Below, piece after piece: positions 49,026-57,902 of a DNA stretch of 64,000 nucleotides (position 1 is the stretch's first letter; every line of letters starts with the position of its first letter). The notes under the pieces are model-generated. The model made no database searches, was not told the DNA's origin, and saw only the letters and a program-made list of their open reading frames with translations. The position numbers were made by a program, and so were the translations under genes. Source of the DNA: Halopenitus persicus (GTDB taxonomy: Archaea; Halobacteriota; Halobacteria; Halobacteriales; Haloferacaceae); NCBI RefSeq assembly GCF_900107205.1, contig NZ_FNPC01000005.1:1-64000 (forward strand), read 5' to 3'.

Positions 49026-49256
49026 TCACTCCTGTCGTTCTTGATGCGCGGCGAGTCGTTGATGTGCGTCCGCGATCTCCTCGACGGCGACGACGAACCG
49101 CCACACGAGGTACAGGAGGACGAGTCCGAGCACCGGGATCAACCCCAGGAGGATCTGGCCGGCGATGATCAGCGCGTAGCCGATGATCAGTACCGAGAGG
49201 AGGGCGATGACGGGAAGCCATCGTCGTGAGTTCGGGGGAGGGGACCTATCGGACAT
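49026..49256 (-). CDS. Small two-helix membrane protein
   Basis: 76 residues from ATG 49256 (MSDRSPPPNSRRWLPV); an upstream ATG at 49307 adds 17 residues. Helices WLPVIALLSVLIIGYALIIAGQILL and GLIPVLGLVLLYLVWRFVVAVEEI are followed by a charged tail (ADAHQRLAAHQERQE). It sits between two pilin loci on the opposite strand. I see no named family. Confidence 0.6.
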   Translation of the reverse strand: MSDRSPPPNSRRWLPVIALLSVLIIGYALIIAGQILLGLIPVLGLVLLYLVWRFVVAVEEIADAHQRLAAHQERQE

Positions 49257-49566
49257 CGTTCGCCGATTCCGGGCGAGCGACTTCAACGTTGTGAGATCCG
49301 TTCCCACGGTATTGTTCGGATATTGAATGACCGTCGAGCCCAGTCCATTCAGGCCGCCCGGATGTGGGACGGTCTCGATCGAAGATCGACTTTGAGCATC
49401 GTGCTATCATAACCCTCGAATTTCGGAGGAAAAACGGGCGAAAGTATCAAATTCGATATTTTGAAGCATTCATTTATATACTTACGACGCCGATATTCAG
49501 TTGTCAGCCGCTGGGAGGAGGGGGCCGAACGGTATGGTCCGACCATCCCAGGACTGCAATCAAACT
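49257..49566 (+). promoter_or_regulatory. Promoter of pilin paralog 3
   Basis: TTTGAAGC (49460-49467), 5 nt, TTTATATA (49473-49480), identical in boxes and spacing to the promoter at 47912. ATG 49567 is 87 nt downstream. The AT-rich 49430-49490 patch is conspicuous. The rest of this 310-bp stretch shows no gene. Confidence 0.65.
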
Positions 49567-50031
49567 ATGAACCTGAACGATCTTAAGACCCTGTTTACCG
49601 AGGACCGAGCTGTCAGCCCCGTGATCGGCGTGATTCTGATGGTGGCGATCACCGTCATCCTCGCGGCGGTCATCGGCACGTTCGTCCTGGGAATGGGCGA
49701 CGACCTGCAGAACAACCAGCCCACCGCGAGCTTCAATATGGACTTCGACGCTTCGAACGGTGTGACGATCAGCCACGCCGGCGGTGACACAATTGACGGG
49801 ACCAGCGATACGGTGACCATTGCCGCGACTGGAGGCGACGACCTTGATCCTGCTGGAGGTGCTACTGCAGGCAATACTGTCGACTGGGGCGAGTCAATCT
49901 CTGCCGGAAGCAGCATTGACATCGTCAATGCAGACAGTAATTGGGCCGGCGAAACCGTCTCCGTGAACTGGGAGTCCGCAAACGGCGACTCCTCGGCACA
50001 GCTGGCCTCGCGAACCGCGCCGAACAACTAG
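49567..50031 (+). CDS. Archaeal type IV pilin, paralog 3
   Basis: 154 residues from ATG 49567. [15 protein letters not shown] then the shared helix and [19 protein letters not shown], with its own head domain ([37 protein letters not shown]) ending [21 protein letters not shown]. It is closer to paralog 1 in its N-terminus. It has its own copy of the promoter box, so the duplication included the promoter. Confidence 0.92.
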   Translation: MNLNDLKTLFTEDRAVSPVIGVILMVAITVILAAVIGTFVLGMGDDLQNNQPTASFNMDFDASNGVTISHAGGDTIDGTSDTVTIAATGGDDLDPAGGATAGNTVDWGESISAGSSIDIVNADSNWAGETVSVNWESANGDSSAQLASRTAPNN

Positions 50032-50080
50032 GTCCCCTCTGCGGCCCTCCCGGCTTCGATCCGGCACGGTGCCGGAGCGC

Positions 50081-50090
50081 TTTTTAAGTA
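50081..50090 (+). promoter_or_regulatory. TATA box of surE
   Basis: TTTTTAAGTA lies 19-28 nt before ATG 50109, fitting a leaderless transcript. Confidence 0.45.
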
Positions 50091-50108
50091 CCCGACCCTG
50101 CACTCGGT

Positions 50109-50966
50109 ATGAGCGTCGACCGCATCCTTCTCACGAACGACGACGGGATCGACACCGTCGGGTTTCGCGCGCTGTACGACGCCCTCGAGCCGGCCTACGA
50201 CGTCGTCGCCGTGGCCCCCGCCGCCGACCAGAGCGCCGTCGGCCGCTCGATCTCCCAGGACGTGGTCGTCCACGACCACGAGCTCGGCTACGCCGTCGAG
50301 GGCACGCCGGCCGACTGCGTCGTCGCCGGCCTCGGCGAGCTCGTCCACGACGCCGACGCCGTCGTCTCGGGCTGCAACAAGGGCGCGAACCTCGGCGAGT
50401 ACGTCCTCGGCCGGTCCGGGACCGTCTCGGCCGCCGTCGAGGCCGCCTTCTTCGATGTCCCCGCGATCGCGACCTCGATGTACGTGCCGGGCGGCGACGA
50501 CTGGTGGGAGCTCGAGCCCGACCCGGAGCACTTCGCACACGCCGCCCGCGTGACGCGCTACCTCGTGGACAACGCGGTCGACGCCGGCGTCTTCGACCAC
50601 GCCGACTACCTCAACGTGAACGCCCCGATGGCGGACGGCGAGTCCGGCCCGCCGCCGACCGAGCACGCCACGATCGCCGTCACCGAACCCTCGACGCTCT
50701 ACGAGATGGACGCCGAGTGGGACGCCGAAACCGGCGATATCACGCTCCACGACCGGATCTGGGACCGGATGCGGACCGGCGACGTTCCCGACCCCGAGGG
50801 AACCGACCGCCGGGCGATCGTCGAGGGCCGCGTGTCGGTCTCACCGCTGTCGGTCCCGCACGCCTCCGAGCACCACGAGGCGCTCGACGGGCTCGCGACC
50901 GCCTACGGCTCCGAAAACGACCCCGAACCGATCGCCGACGCCGGATCCGGCGCCGGCGGCGACTGA
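50109..50966 (+). CDS. surE: 5'/3'-nucleotidase SurE
   Basis: 285 residues. The N-terminal LLTNDDGID (metal Asp-Asp), APAADQSAVGRSIS, GTPADCVVAGL and VSGCNKGANLGEYVLGRSGTVSAA segments are the SurE phosphatase signature; SurE is a Mg/Mn-dependent nucleoside monophosphate phosphatase. Length is a little above bacterial SurE because of a longer C-terminus, as is common in haloarchaea. It converges on grpE (84 bp apart). Confidence 0.95.
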   Translation: MSVDRILLTNDDGIDTVGFRALYDALEPAYDVVAVAPAADQSAVGRSISQDVVVHDHELGYAVEGTPADCVVAGLGELVHDADAVVSGCNKGANLGEYVLGRSGTVSAAVEAAFFDVPAIATSMYVPGGDDWWELEPDPEHFAHAARVTRYLVDNAVDAGVFDHADYLNVNAPMADGESGPPPTEHATIAVTEPSTLYEMDAEWDAETGDITLHDRIWDRMRTGDVPDPEGTDRRAIVEGRVSVSPLSVPHASEHHEALDGLATAYGSENDPEPIADAGSGAGGD

Positions 50967-51050
50967 GTCCGAGAAAAGGGCGATCGATCGACGACAACGG
51001 GACGAACCTACGACGTTCTTTCCCGTCGCGGATCCCCCCGCGTCGCGAAC

Positions 51051-51740
51051 CTACTCCTCGTCGCTGACGGTGACCTGCGCCTCGCGGATCACCGACTCGC
51101 CGAGCTCGTAACCGGGCTGGAACACCTCGGCGATCGTGCCCGCGGGCTGGTCGCTGTCGACCCGGAGCATCACCTGATGGCGGGTTGGGTCGACCTCGGT
51201 GCCCGGGTCCGGCTCGATGGGCTCGACGTTCTCGTCCTCGAGCACCCGGTCGAACTCCTCGAGGGTGGACTCGACGCCCGGCCGGATGTCGGCGCCCTCC
51301 TCCTGCTCGAGCGCGCGCTGGAGGTTGTCCCGAACGGGGAGGATCCGCTCGATCAGGTCCTCGGCGGCGCGCTCCTTGATGGACTCCTGTTTCCGCTTCG
51401 CGCGCTGTTTGTAGTTCTGGAAGTCGGCCTGCTTGCGCTTGAGCCGGTCGGTGAGATCCTCGATCTCCGCGGCCTGCTCGTCGGTCTTGGCCTCGAGCTC
51501 GGCAACACGCTCCTCGAGCTCCGCGACCGCCTCGGCGAGCTCCGCCGCGCCCTCGGCGTCGAGGTCGGCGACCCGGTCGGCAAGCGTCGGCTCGGCGTCA
51601 GCGTCGACTTCGTCCCGGGTTCCGGCGTCCGCGGACCGATCCGCGGCATCGGCCGTCTCGCCCCCGGACGCGTCGGCGTCGGTCTCGGAACCGGAACGTC
51701 CGTCCTCGAACTCGATCGCTTCGGCGTCGTCCTCGCTCAT
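51051..51740 (-). CDS. grpE: Nucleotide exchange factor GrpE
   Basis: 229 residues from ATG 51740 (MSEDDAEAIEFE); the longer frame to 51893 runs into the menD promoter. A very acidic N-terminus (about 1-75) precedes a long coiled coil (LAEAVAELEERVAELEAKTDEQAAEIEDLTDRLKRKQADFQNYKQRAKRK) and the beta domain ending HQVMLRVDSDQPAGTIAEVFQPGYELGESVIREAQVTVS, the GrpE signature. It releases ADP from DnaK. dnaK and dnaJ are not next to it in this window. Confidence 0.95.
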   Translation of the reverse strand: MSEDDAEAIEFEDGRSGSETDADASGGETADAADRSADAGTRDEVDADAEPTLADRVADLDAEGAAELAEAVAELEERVAELEAKTDEQAAEIEDLTDRLKRKQADFQNYKQRAKRKQESIKERAAEDLIERILPVRDNLQRALEQEEGADIRPGVESTLEEFDRVLEDENVEPIEPDPGTEVDPTRHQVMLRVDSDQPAGTIAEVFQPGYELGESVIREAQVTVSDEE

Positions 51741-51839
51741 ACCCGATCCGAGGCCGTCGGCGGGCATAAGGCTTGCAGAAACGGTCGAACGCGGCTCGGC
51801 GACGAACCGGCGCCGCGTCGCGCCGGTCGCTTTCGCCGG

Positions 51840-51846
51840 TTTATAA
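51840..51846 (+). promoter_or_regulatory. TATA box of menD
   Basis: TTTATAA lies 25-31 nt before ATG 51871, the spacing of a leaderless archaeal transcript. Confidence 0.55.
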
Positions 51847-51870
51847 TCGGCCGGGACCGAACCGGGCGGT

Positions 51871-53730
51871 ATGACCGCGCCGAACCGGAACACGCTGTGG
51901 GCGACGGCGATCGTCGACGAGCTGGCGAGCGCCGGCGTCTCGGCGGCCGTCGCCTCCCCGGGCAGTCGCTCGACGCCGCTGACGTTGGCCTTCGCCCGTC
52001 ACGAGGACGTCCACGTCTTCTCCCAGCTCGACGAGCGCTCCGCGGCCTTCTTCGCGCTCGGCCGCGCGCGTCGCACCGGCGAGGTGACGCCGCTTGTGTG
52101 TACCTCCGGCACTGCCGCCGCGAACTACCACCCGACGGTGATGGAGGCCGACCAGGGGCGCGTCCCGCTGTTGGCGCTCACCGCCGACCGACCGCCGGAG
52201 CTGCGCGATTCCGGGGCCAATCAGACCGCCGACCAGGAGAAGCTCTACGGCGACGCCGTCCGGTATTATAAGGACCTCCCGGAGCCCGCCGCGACCGACC
52301 GGGCGCTCGCCTCGGTGCGGACCACCGTCGCCCGGGCGATCGCGGCCGCGGAGGGAACCGACCCCGGGCCCGTCCACCTCAACGTCCCGTTCGCGAAGCC
52401 CCTCGAGCCGACCCCGGTCCCGGGCGACGTGCCGGCGGACCTCGACCCGGCCGCCGAGGCCGGGCGCGAGGGCCCCTACGTCGCGACGACCGGCGGCGCG
52501 ACCCGACTCGACGACCGCGACCTGCGCGCGCTCGCCGACGCGCTCGCGACCGACCGCGGCCTGATCGTCGCCGGCCCGGCCGATCCGCCGGGGCTCGACG
52601 CCGAGGCGGTCACGGCGCTGTCGCACGCCACCGGCCACCCGATCCTCGCGGACCCCCTCTCGGGGCTCCGGTTCGGCGGCCACACCCGGGTCGCGCCCGT
52701 GATCGGGGGCTACGACGCGTACCTGTCGGCGGATCTCGCGGGGGACTCGACTCCCGAGTGGCGCGATCCCGAGGTCGTCCTCCGGCTCGGCGCCGCGCCG
52801 ACCTCGAAGTCGCTGCGCAAGTACCTCACCGAGACGGGCGCCGACCAGTACGTCGTCGACCCGGTCGGCCGCTGGCGGGAGGCCGAGTTCGCCGCGACCG
52901 ACCTCGTCGTCGCCGAGCCGAACCGCCTCTGCGGCGACCTCTCGCGGCTCGTCGGCGCGGCCGGCCGTGGCGGACTGGCCGGTGGGTCGAGTCCGTCCGG
53001 CGGGTCCGGTGACTTCGGTGGAGCCGAGGACTCCGACGGCGACGCCTTCACCGATCAGTGGGAGCGTGCCGATGCGGCGGCGTTCTCGGCCCTGTCGGCT
53101 GCGGACGCGTTCCACGAGGGGCGGGTGATCGAGACGCTGCTTCCGGAGCTTCCCGACCCCGCGACGCTGTTCGTCTCCAACTCGATGCCGGTTCGGGATC
53201 TCGACCGGTTCGGCCGCCCGGGGGCCGCGAGCCTCACCGTCTGCGGAAACCGCGGCGTCTCCGGGATCGACGGGATCGTCTCGAGCGCGCTCGGGGCCGG
53301 GTCGGCGACGACGGACGACCTCACGCTCCTCGTCGGCGACCTCGCCCTCCATCACGACTCGAACGGACTGCTCGCGCTCGACCGGTGTGACGTCGACGCG
53401 ACGATCGTCGCGGTCAACAACGACGGCGGCGGGATCTTCCACGAGCTGCCGATCGAGGAGTACGACCCCGAGTTCACGGAGTGGTTTAAAACTCCCCACG
53501 GGATCGAGTTCGAAACGCTCGCGGAGCAGTACGACCTGGAGCACGTGTCGGTGGACGCCCGCGACGGGGAGAACGCGAGCGAGAGCATCGCGGCGGCCTA
53601 CCGGGAGTCGTTGGCCGGGGACGGGAGCACCCTGATCGAGGTGCGCGTCGACGCCGAGTCGAGCCATCGGGTTCGTGAGCGACTCGGTGAGAAGGCGACG
53701 GCCGCGGCGCTGTCGGCGATCGAGGAGTGA
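51871..53730 (+). CDS. menD: 2-succinyl-5-enolpyruvyl-6-hydroxy-3-cyclohexene-1-carboxylate synthase
   Basis: 619 residues, a ThDP enzyme of menaquinone synthesis that joins isochorismate and 2-oxoglutarate. VASPGSRSTPLTLAFARHEDVHVFSQLDERSAAFFALG is the MenD N-terminal pattern with the catalytic Glu in the usual LDERSA block. RPPELRDSGANQTADQEKLYG, NSMPVRDLDRFG, CGNRGVSGIDG and the ThDP motif VGDLALHHDSNGLLAL through NNDGGGIF are present. Gly/Ser/Asp-rich insert near residues 370-385. The other men genes are not adjacent here. Confidence 0.95.
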   Translation: MTAPNRNTLWATAIVDELASAGVSAAVASPGSRSTPLTLAFARHEDVHVFSQLDERSAAFFALGRARRTGEVTPLVCTSGTAAANYHPTVMEADQGRVPLLALTADRPPELRDSGANQTADQEKLYGDAVRYYKDLPEPAATDRALASVRTTVARAIAAAEGTDPGPVHLNVPFAKPLEPTPVPGDVPADLDPAAEAGREGPYVATTGGATRLDDRDLRALADALATDRGLIVAGPADPPGLDAEAVTALSHATGHPILADPLSGLRFGGHTRVAPVIGGYDAYLSADLAGDSTPEWRDPEVVLRLGAAPTSKSLRKYLTETGADQYVVDPVGRWREAEFAATDLVVAEPNRLCGDLSRLVGAAGRGGLAGGSSPSGGSGDFGGAEDSDGDAFTDQWERADAAAFSALSAADAFHEGRVIETLLPELPDPATLFVSNSMPVRDLDRFGRPGAASLTVCGNRGVSGIDGIVSSALGAGSATTDDLTLLVGDLALHHDSNGLLALDRCDVDATIVAVNNDGGGIFHELPIEEYDPEFTEWFKTPHGIEFETLAEQYDLEHVSVDARDGENASESIAAAYRESLAGDGSTLIEVRVDAESSHRVRERLGEKATAAALSAIEE

Positions 53731-53818
53731 ATATATAACGGGCCGATGGGCCTCACTGGCGGAGTATATAAAAGGACGGCCGAGTCGGCGGCGACTCCGA
53801 CCGTCAGCGGATGCCGCC

Positions 53819-54895
53819 TCAGTCGTCGGCGGTTGCAGCCTCGGCGTCGGCCGTCTCCACGTCGGTGAGCTCGCCGGCGCGCTCCAGCTCCGTGAGGTAC
53901 TCGTCGGCGTCGATGGCCGCCTTGCTGCCCATCCCGGCCGCGGTGACCGCCTGCTGGTAGTGGAAGTCGACGACGTCGCCGGCGCCGAACAGCCCCTCGA
54001 CGCCGGTTTGGGTCTGGCCGCCGCCCGCGCCGTCCGCGGTCTGCAGGTAGCCCGCGTCGTCGAGCTCGACGCCGGTGTCCTCGAGGTAGTCGGTGTTCGG
54101 GGTGTGGCCGATGGCGAAGAACACGGCGCCGACGTCGAAGTCGTACTCCTCGACCTCGTCGGCGGTCGCGGGGTCCGTCAGCTTCTCCGTGGGGTGGCCG
54201 TCGGGGTGTTCGACCAGGGTGACGTGGTCGATGCCCGCCTCGGGCGTGCCGTGGAGCTCGGTGACCTCGGTGTTCCGGAGGATCTCGATCTCGCCGTCGT
54301 CGACCTTCTCCATCACGCGGTCGATCCACACGTCCTCGGCGCGGAACTCCTCGCGTCGGTGGGCGATGTAGACGGTGTCGGCGAACTTCGTCAGGAAGTT
54401 CGCCTCCTCCATCGCGGCGTCGCCGCCGCCGACCACGAGCATGTCCTCCCCGCGGAAGAAGGCGCCGTCGCAGGTGGCACACGTCGAGAGGCCGTAGCCC
54501 ATCAGCTCGTCCTCGCCGGGGATCCCGAGCGTCCGGGCGGAAGCCCCCGACGCGGCGATGAAGGCGTCGCAGGTGTAGACGTCGCCGTTCGTCAGCGTCA
54601 CGCGGAAGGGCCGGTCCGAGTCATCGACCGACTCGACGACGCCGTTCTTCGTCTCGGCGCCGAACTTCCGGGCCTGTTCCTTCATGTTGTTGATCAGGTC
54701 GGGCCCGGAGATCCCCTCCGGGAAGCCCGGATAGTTCTCCACGTCGGTCGTCAGCGTGAGCTGCCCGCCCGGCTCGTCGCCCTCGAGAATGAGGGGGTCG
54801 TTGTTCGCCCGCGCGGCGTAGATTCCGGCGGTGAGACCGGCGATCCCGGTCCCGGCGATGATGAGCCGTCGGTGATCGACTGCGTCCTCGCTCAT
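53819..54895 (-). CDS. trxB: Thioredoxin reductase (NAD(P)/FAD)
   Basis: 358 residues. FAD motif IIAGTGIAGLTAGIYAARAN, redox CATC (Cys139, Cys142 in STCATCDGAFF), NADPH motif VVGGGDAAMEEANFLTKFADTVYIAHRR and terminal GLFGAGDVVDFHYQQAVTAAGMGSKAAIDA. It reduces thioredoxins or related thiol carriers. The N-terminal glycine loop is GTGIAG rather than GTGPAG. A short acidic C-terminal extension follows the family end. It converges on menD (88 bp apart). Confidence 0.93.
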   Translation of the reverse strand: MSEDAVDHRRLIIAGTGIAGLTAGIYAARANNDPLILEGDEPGGQLTLTTDVENYPGFPEGISGPDLINNMKEQARKFGAETKNGVVESVDDSDRPFRVTLTNGDVYTCDAFIAASGASARTLGIPGEDELMGYGLSTCATCDGAFFRGEDMLVVGGGDAAMEEANFLTKFADTVYIAHRREEFRAEDVWIDRVMEKVDDGEIEILRNTEVTELHGTPEAGIDHVTLVEHPDGHPTEKLTDPATADEVEEYDFDVGAVFFAIGHTPNTDYLEDTGVELDDAGYLQTADGAGGGQTQTGVEGLFGAGDVVDFHYQQAVTAAGMGSKAAIDADEYLTELERAGELTDVETADAEAATADD

Positions 54896-55060
54896 ACCGG
54901 ATCGTAGTCGATCGGGGCGTATGTAGGTTGCGCTGTGGGGTCGTTCGGGGCCTCGGAAGCCGACTCCCGACGCACGAGTCCTCGCTCCGTCTTCCTCGAC
55001 GAGGTCGCGATCAGTTCTCCTCGACGGGATCGTGATCAGTTCCCCTCGACGAGGTCGCGA

Positions 55061-55951
55061 TCAGTCCTCCGCGACGAGGTCGCCGCCCCGCTCCCGCCAG
55101 TCGGTCAGGCTCCCCTCGTAGATGTGGACGTCCTCGAAGCCGATCCACCGGAGCGCGACGTAGGTGTGGGAGAGCCGCCGTGCGGTGTTACAGTAGAGCA
55201 CGACCGGCCGATCCGGCGTGATCCCGCGCTCGGCGAACCGGTCGCGGAGCTCCGACTTCGATCGGAACCCGCGCGTGTCGGGGTCGACCGCCTCCGTCCA
55301 GTCGAACCTGGCGGCGCCCGGAAGGTGGCCCGCCGCGTACTCGTCGGCGTCCCGCGTGTCGACGAAGACGACGTCGTCCCCGGGCGACTCGAGGAGCGAA
55401 ACGACGTCGTCGTAGCCAATGATCGGCGAGTCGGGCCCCTCGACGCGCATCGGTTCGACCGCCACCGGGTCGGGCGCGACCGGCTCGTTCTCGACCGGGT
55501 CCGGGGGCGCCGAGTCGGCTCGTTTCCAGGCGCTGAAGTCGCCGTCGAGCAGGTGGACGTCCTCGAACCCGTAGACGAGCGCGGTCACCAGGAACCGGGC
55601 CGCGAAGACGCCGTTCGTGTCGTCGTAGGCGACGATCGTGTCGGACCGGTCGATCCCGACCTCGCCGAGGAGGTCCGCGAACGCCGCAGCACCCGGCAGC
55701 GTGCCGGCGTCCGGCCCCTCCCGATCGCGGAACGTGTCGAAGGGAACGTTCACCGCGCCGGGCACGTGGCCCATCGCGTCGTACTCCCAGGCGTCGCGGA
55801 CGTCGACGACGCGAACGGTCGGGTCGTCGAGCCGGTCGGCCAGCCGGGCGATCGGGACGACGATCCCGGCCGCCGAATCCGCGACGTCGCTCGATTCGGC
55901 GCCGGAATCGGCCGCGCCGGGGCCGCCGCCAGAACCGTTTGTCTCGGTCAT
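55061..55951 (-). CDS. Thiosulfate sulfurtransferase, two-rhodanese protein (TssB-like)
   Basis: 296 residues. Two rhodanese domains: residues ~28-145 (RVVDVRDAWEYDAMGHVPGAVNVPF) with Asp110 in place of the catalytic Cys (YDDTNG), and ~175-290 with active-site Cys254 in YCNTARRLS. The N-terminal ~28 residues are a Gly/Ser/Asp linker-like extension. It transfers sulfane sulfur, for example from thiosulfate or 3-mercaptopyruvate. It is divergent from the second sulfurtransferase (56193) 240 bp away. Confidence 0.9.
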   Translation of the reverse strand: MTETNGSGGGPGAADSGAESSDVADSAAGIVVPIARLADRLDDPTVRVVDVRDAWEYDAMGHVPGAVNVPFDTFRDREGPDAGTLPGAAAFADLLGEVGIDRSDTIVAYDDTNGVFAARFLVTALVYGFEDVHLLDGDFSAWKRADSAPPDPVENEPVAPDPVAVEPMRVEGPDSPIIGYDDVVSLLESPGDDVVFVDTRDADEYAAGHLPGAARFDWTEAVDPDTRGFRSKSELRDRFAERGITPDRPVVLYCNTARRLSHTYVALRWIGFEDVHIYEGSLTDWRERGGDLVAED

Positions 55952-56156
55952 CGGCGGTCCTTCTCGCTCCGGGTAGTTGATTCCGCGGGCTGGTCGCGAT
56001 GCCGCCGCCGGTTTTCGATGCCGGCAACCAATGCCTGGAAACGTCGTGACGCCGCGATCGGCTGCGGTTATGACGGTCAGCGACGCCGGAAGCGAGGACG
56101 GAGACGGAAAGTATTGCCACCGATCCGAACGAGAGGCGGGTATGTCCGTGGTGTTG

Positions 56157-56170
56157 GGTACCTTATAGGA
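56157..56170 (+). promoter_or_regulatory. TATA box of the second sulfurtransferase
   Basis: GTACCTTATAGGAT lies about 23-36 nt before ATG 56193, at the expected distance; GC-rich surroundings make it stand out. Confidence 0.5.
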
Positions 56171-56192
56171 TGAGGCCCAATGGTGGACTGCT

Positions 56193-57059
56193 ATGGGAGA
56201 TTCCGATTACGCGAACGACGTGCTCGTCTCCGCCGACTGGGTGGAAGCCCGGTTGGACGAGTTCGAAAGCGCCGACTCCGACCTGCGACTCGTCGAGGTC
56301 GACGTCGACACCGAGGCCTACGACGAGGCGCACGCGCCTGGGGCGATCGGCTTCAACTGGGAGAGCCAGCTTCAGGACCAGACGCAGCGGGACATCCTCG
56401 AGAAGGAGGACTTCGAGGCGCTGCTTGGCGACCACGGGATCAGCGACGACTCCACGGTCGTGCTCTACGGCGACAACTCCAACTGGTTCGCCGCCTACGC
56501 CTACTGGCAGTTCAAGTACTGGGGCCACGACGACGTCAAGCTGCTCGACGGCGGCCGCGAGTACTGGATCGAGAACGACTATCCGACCACCGACGAGGTC
56601 CCGAGCCATCCGGAGACGGACTACGAGGCCGGCGGCCCCTACGAGACGATCCGCGCGTACCGCGACGACGTCGAGAAGGCGATCGACCGCGGGATCCCGC
56701 TTGTCGACGTCCGCTCGCCCGAGGAGTACCGCGGCGAGATCCTCGCGCCGCCGGGACTCCAGGAGACCGCCCAGCGCGGCGGCCACGTCCCCGGCGCGAA
56801 GAACATCTCGTGGGCGGCCGTGACCAACGACGACGGCACGTTCAAGACCCGCGAGGAGCTCGAGGAGCTGTACGCCGCCGAGGACATCGACGGCGACGAG
56901 ACGACGATCGCCTACTGCCGCATCGGCGAGCGCTCCTCGGTCGCGTGGTTCGCACTCCACGAGCTGCTCGGCTACGAGGACACCGTCAACTACGACGGCT
57001 CCTGGACCGAGTGGGGCAACCTCGTCGACGCGCCGATCGAGACCGGCGACGGCGAGTGA
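56193..57059 (+). CDS. Thiosulfate sulfurtransferase, two-rhodanese protein (TssA-like)
   Basis: 288 residues. N-terminal inactive rhodanese domain (LRLVEVDVDTEAYDEAHAPGAIGFNW; YGDNSN at the Cys position) and C-terminal active domain with VDVRSPEEYRGE and Cys242 in YCRIGERSS. The CRIGERSS loop is the form found in SseA-like actinobacterial and archaeal enzymes. Together with the divergent homolog and the thioredoxin reductase nearby it forms a sulfur-transfer cluster. Rubrerythrin follows 73 bp later. Confidence 0.92.
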   Translation: MGDSDYANDVLVSADWVEARLDEFESADSDLRLVEVDVDTEAYDEAHAPGAIGFNWESQLQDQTQRDILEKEDFEALLGDHGISDDSTVVLYGDNSNWFAAYAYWQFKYWGHDDVKLLDGGREYWIENDYPTTDEVPSHPETDYEAGGPYETIRAYRDDVEKAIDRGIPLVDVRSPEEYRGEILAPPGLQETAQRGGHVPGAKNISWAAVTNDDGTFKTREELEELYAAEDIDGDETTIAYCRIGERSSVAWFALHELLGYEDTVNYDGSWTEWGNLVDAPIETGDGE

Positions 57060-57132
57060 GCGTCGACGGAAGCGCCCTGAGACGAACCGACAACGGGACA
57101 CGTTAAGTCGGTCCGCGACCGTATTTTTCTCC

Positions 57133-57789
57133 ATGACCGCAGCCGACGTGCTCGAGACCGTCCAGTCCGATCTCGCGACCGAACTCTCCAGGCTCGGCTC
57201 CTCGAAGGCGCTGTACGCCGCCACCGAGGGCGAGCTCGAGGCCGACCGCGTCCTCGAGGCGGCCGCGGAAGCGGAGCGGGCCGCGGCCGAGACGTTCTCG
57301 GCGTGGGCCGACGACGAGTCCAACGCGGACGCCCGCGAGGTCTTCGAGTCGATCGCCGCGGACGAGCGGGCGCACGCCGAGCGCGTCCGCGAAGAGCTCG
57401 ACGGGGAGAAGGTAAGCGATCCCGGCGCCGTCGGCGCCGAGGAGGCCCACGATCTCGCGATTCCCGCTCATCTCCGGTCGATCGACGGGACGGTCGAGCG
57501 GGCGGGCGCGTTGCTGGGCCGGATCCTCGTCGCCGACGAGTCGAAGTCCCAGTACGTGGGCTACTTCGTCGGCGACGCCGACCCGCAAACGGCCGGCGTC
57601 TTCCGCGATCTCCGCGGCGATCTCGACGGCCAGCGCGAGCGCGCGCTCGAGCTGCTCGAGACCGTCTGTGCGGACGAAGCGGACTGGGAAGCCGCGACCG
57701 AAGCGGCCGCTAAGGTCGTCCGCGTCGCCTACGAGGAACACGTCGAGACCCTCGAGTCGCTCGGCGTGGATCCGAAGCCGGTCTGCTGA
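57133..57789 (+). CDS. Rubrerythrin/ferritin-like diiron protein
   Basis: 218 residues, largely helical. The first four-helix half shows E-x2-AAAETFSAWADDES and DERAHAERVREEL, with carboxylate/His ligands of a rubrerythrin-type diiron site; the second half (HLRSIDGTVERAGALLGRILVADESKSQYVGYFVGDAD) lacks a rubredoxin domain. Such proteins reduce peroxide or protect thiols. No CxxC pairs for a rubredoxin iron are present. It follows the sulfurtransferase on the same strand. Confidence 0.75.
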   Translation: MTAADVLETVQSDLATELSRLGSSKALYAATEGELEADRVLEAAAEAERAAAETFSAWADDESNADAREVFESIAADERAHAERVREELDGEKVSDPGAVGAEEAHDLAIPAHLRSIDGTVERAGALLGRILVADESKSQYVGYFVGDADPQTAGVFRDLRGDLDGQRERALELLETVCADEADWEAATEAAAKVVRVAYEEHVETLESLGVDPKPVC

Positions 57790-57902
57790 TCGCCGGTCGA
57801 AGCCGGTCTGCTGATCCGCCGGCCGGAAGTCCGACGTCCGACGCCGACCCGTCGGTTCAAAAACCACGAACCGTTAAGTGGCCGACGGCGTCATATCGTC
57901 GT

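Noticed and set aside
51841-53667. 608-codon minus-strand frame opposite menD
   Set aside because: Mirror frame of menD; no domain pattern.
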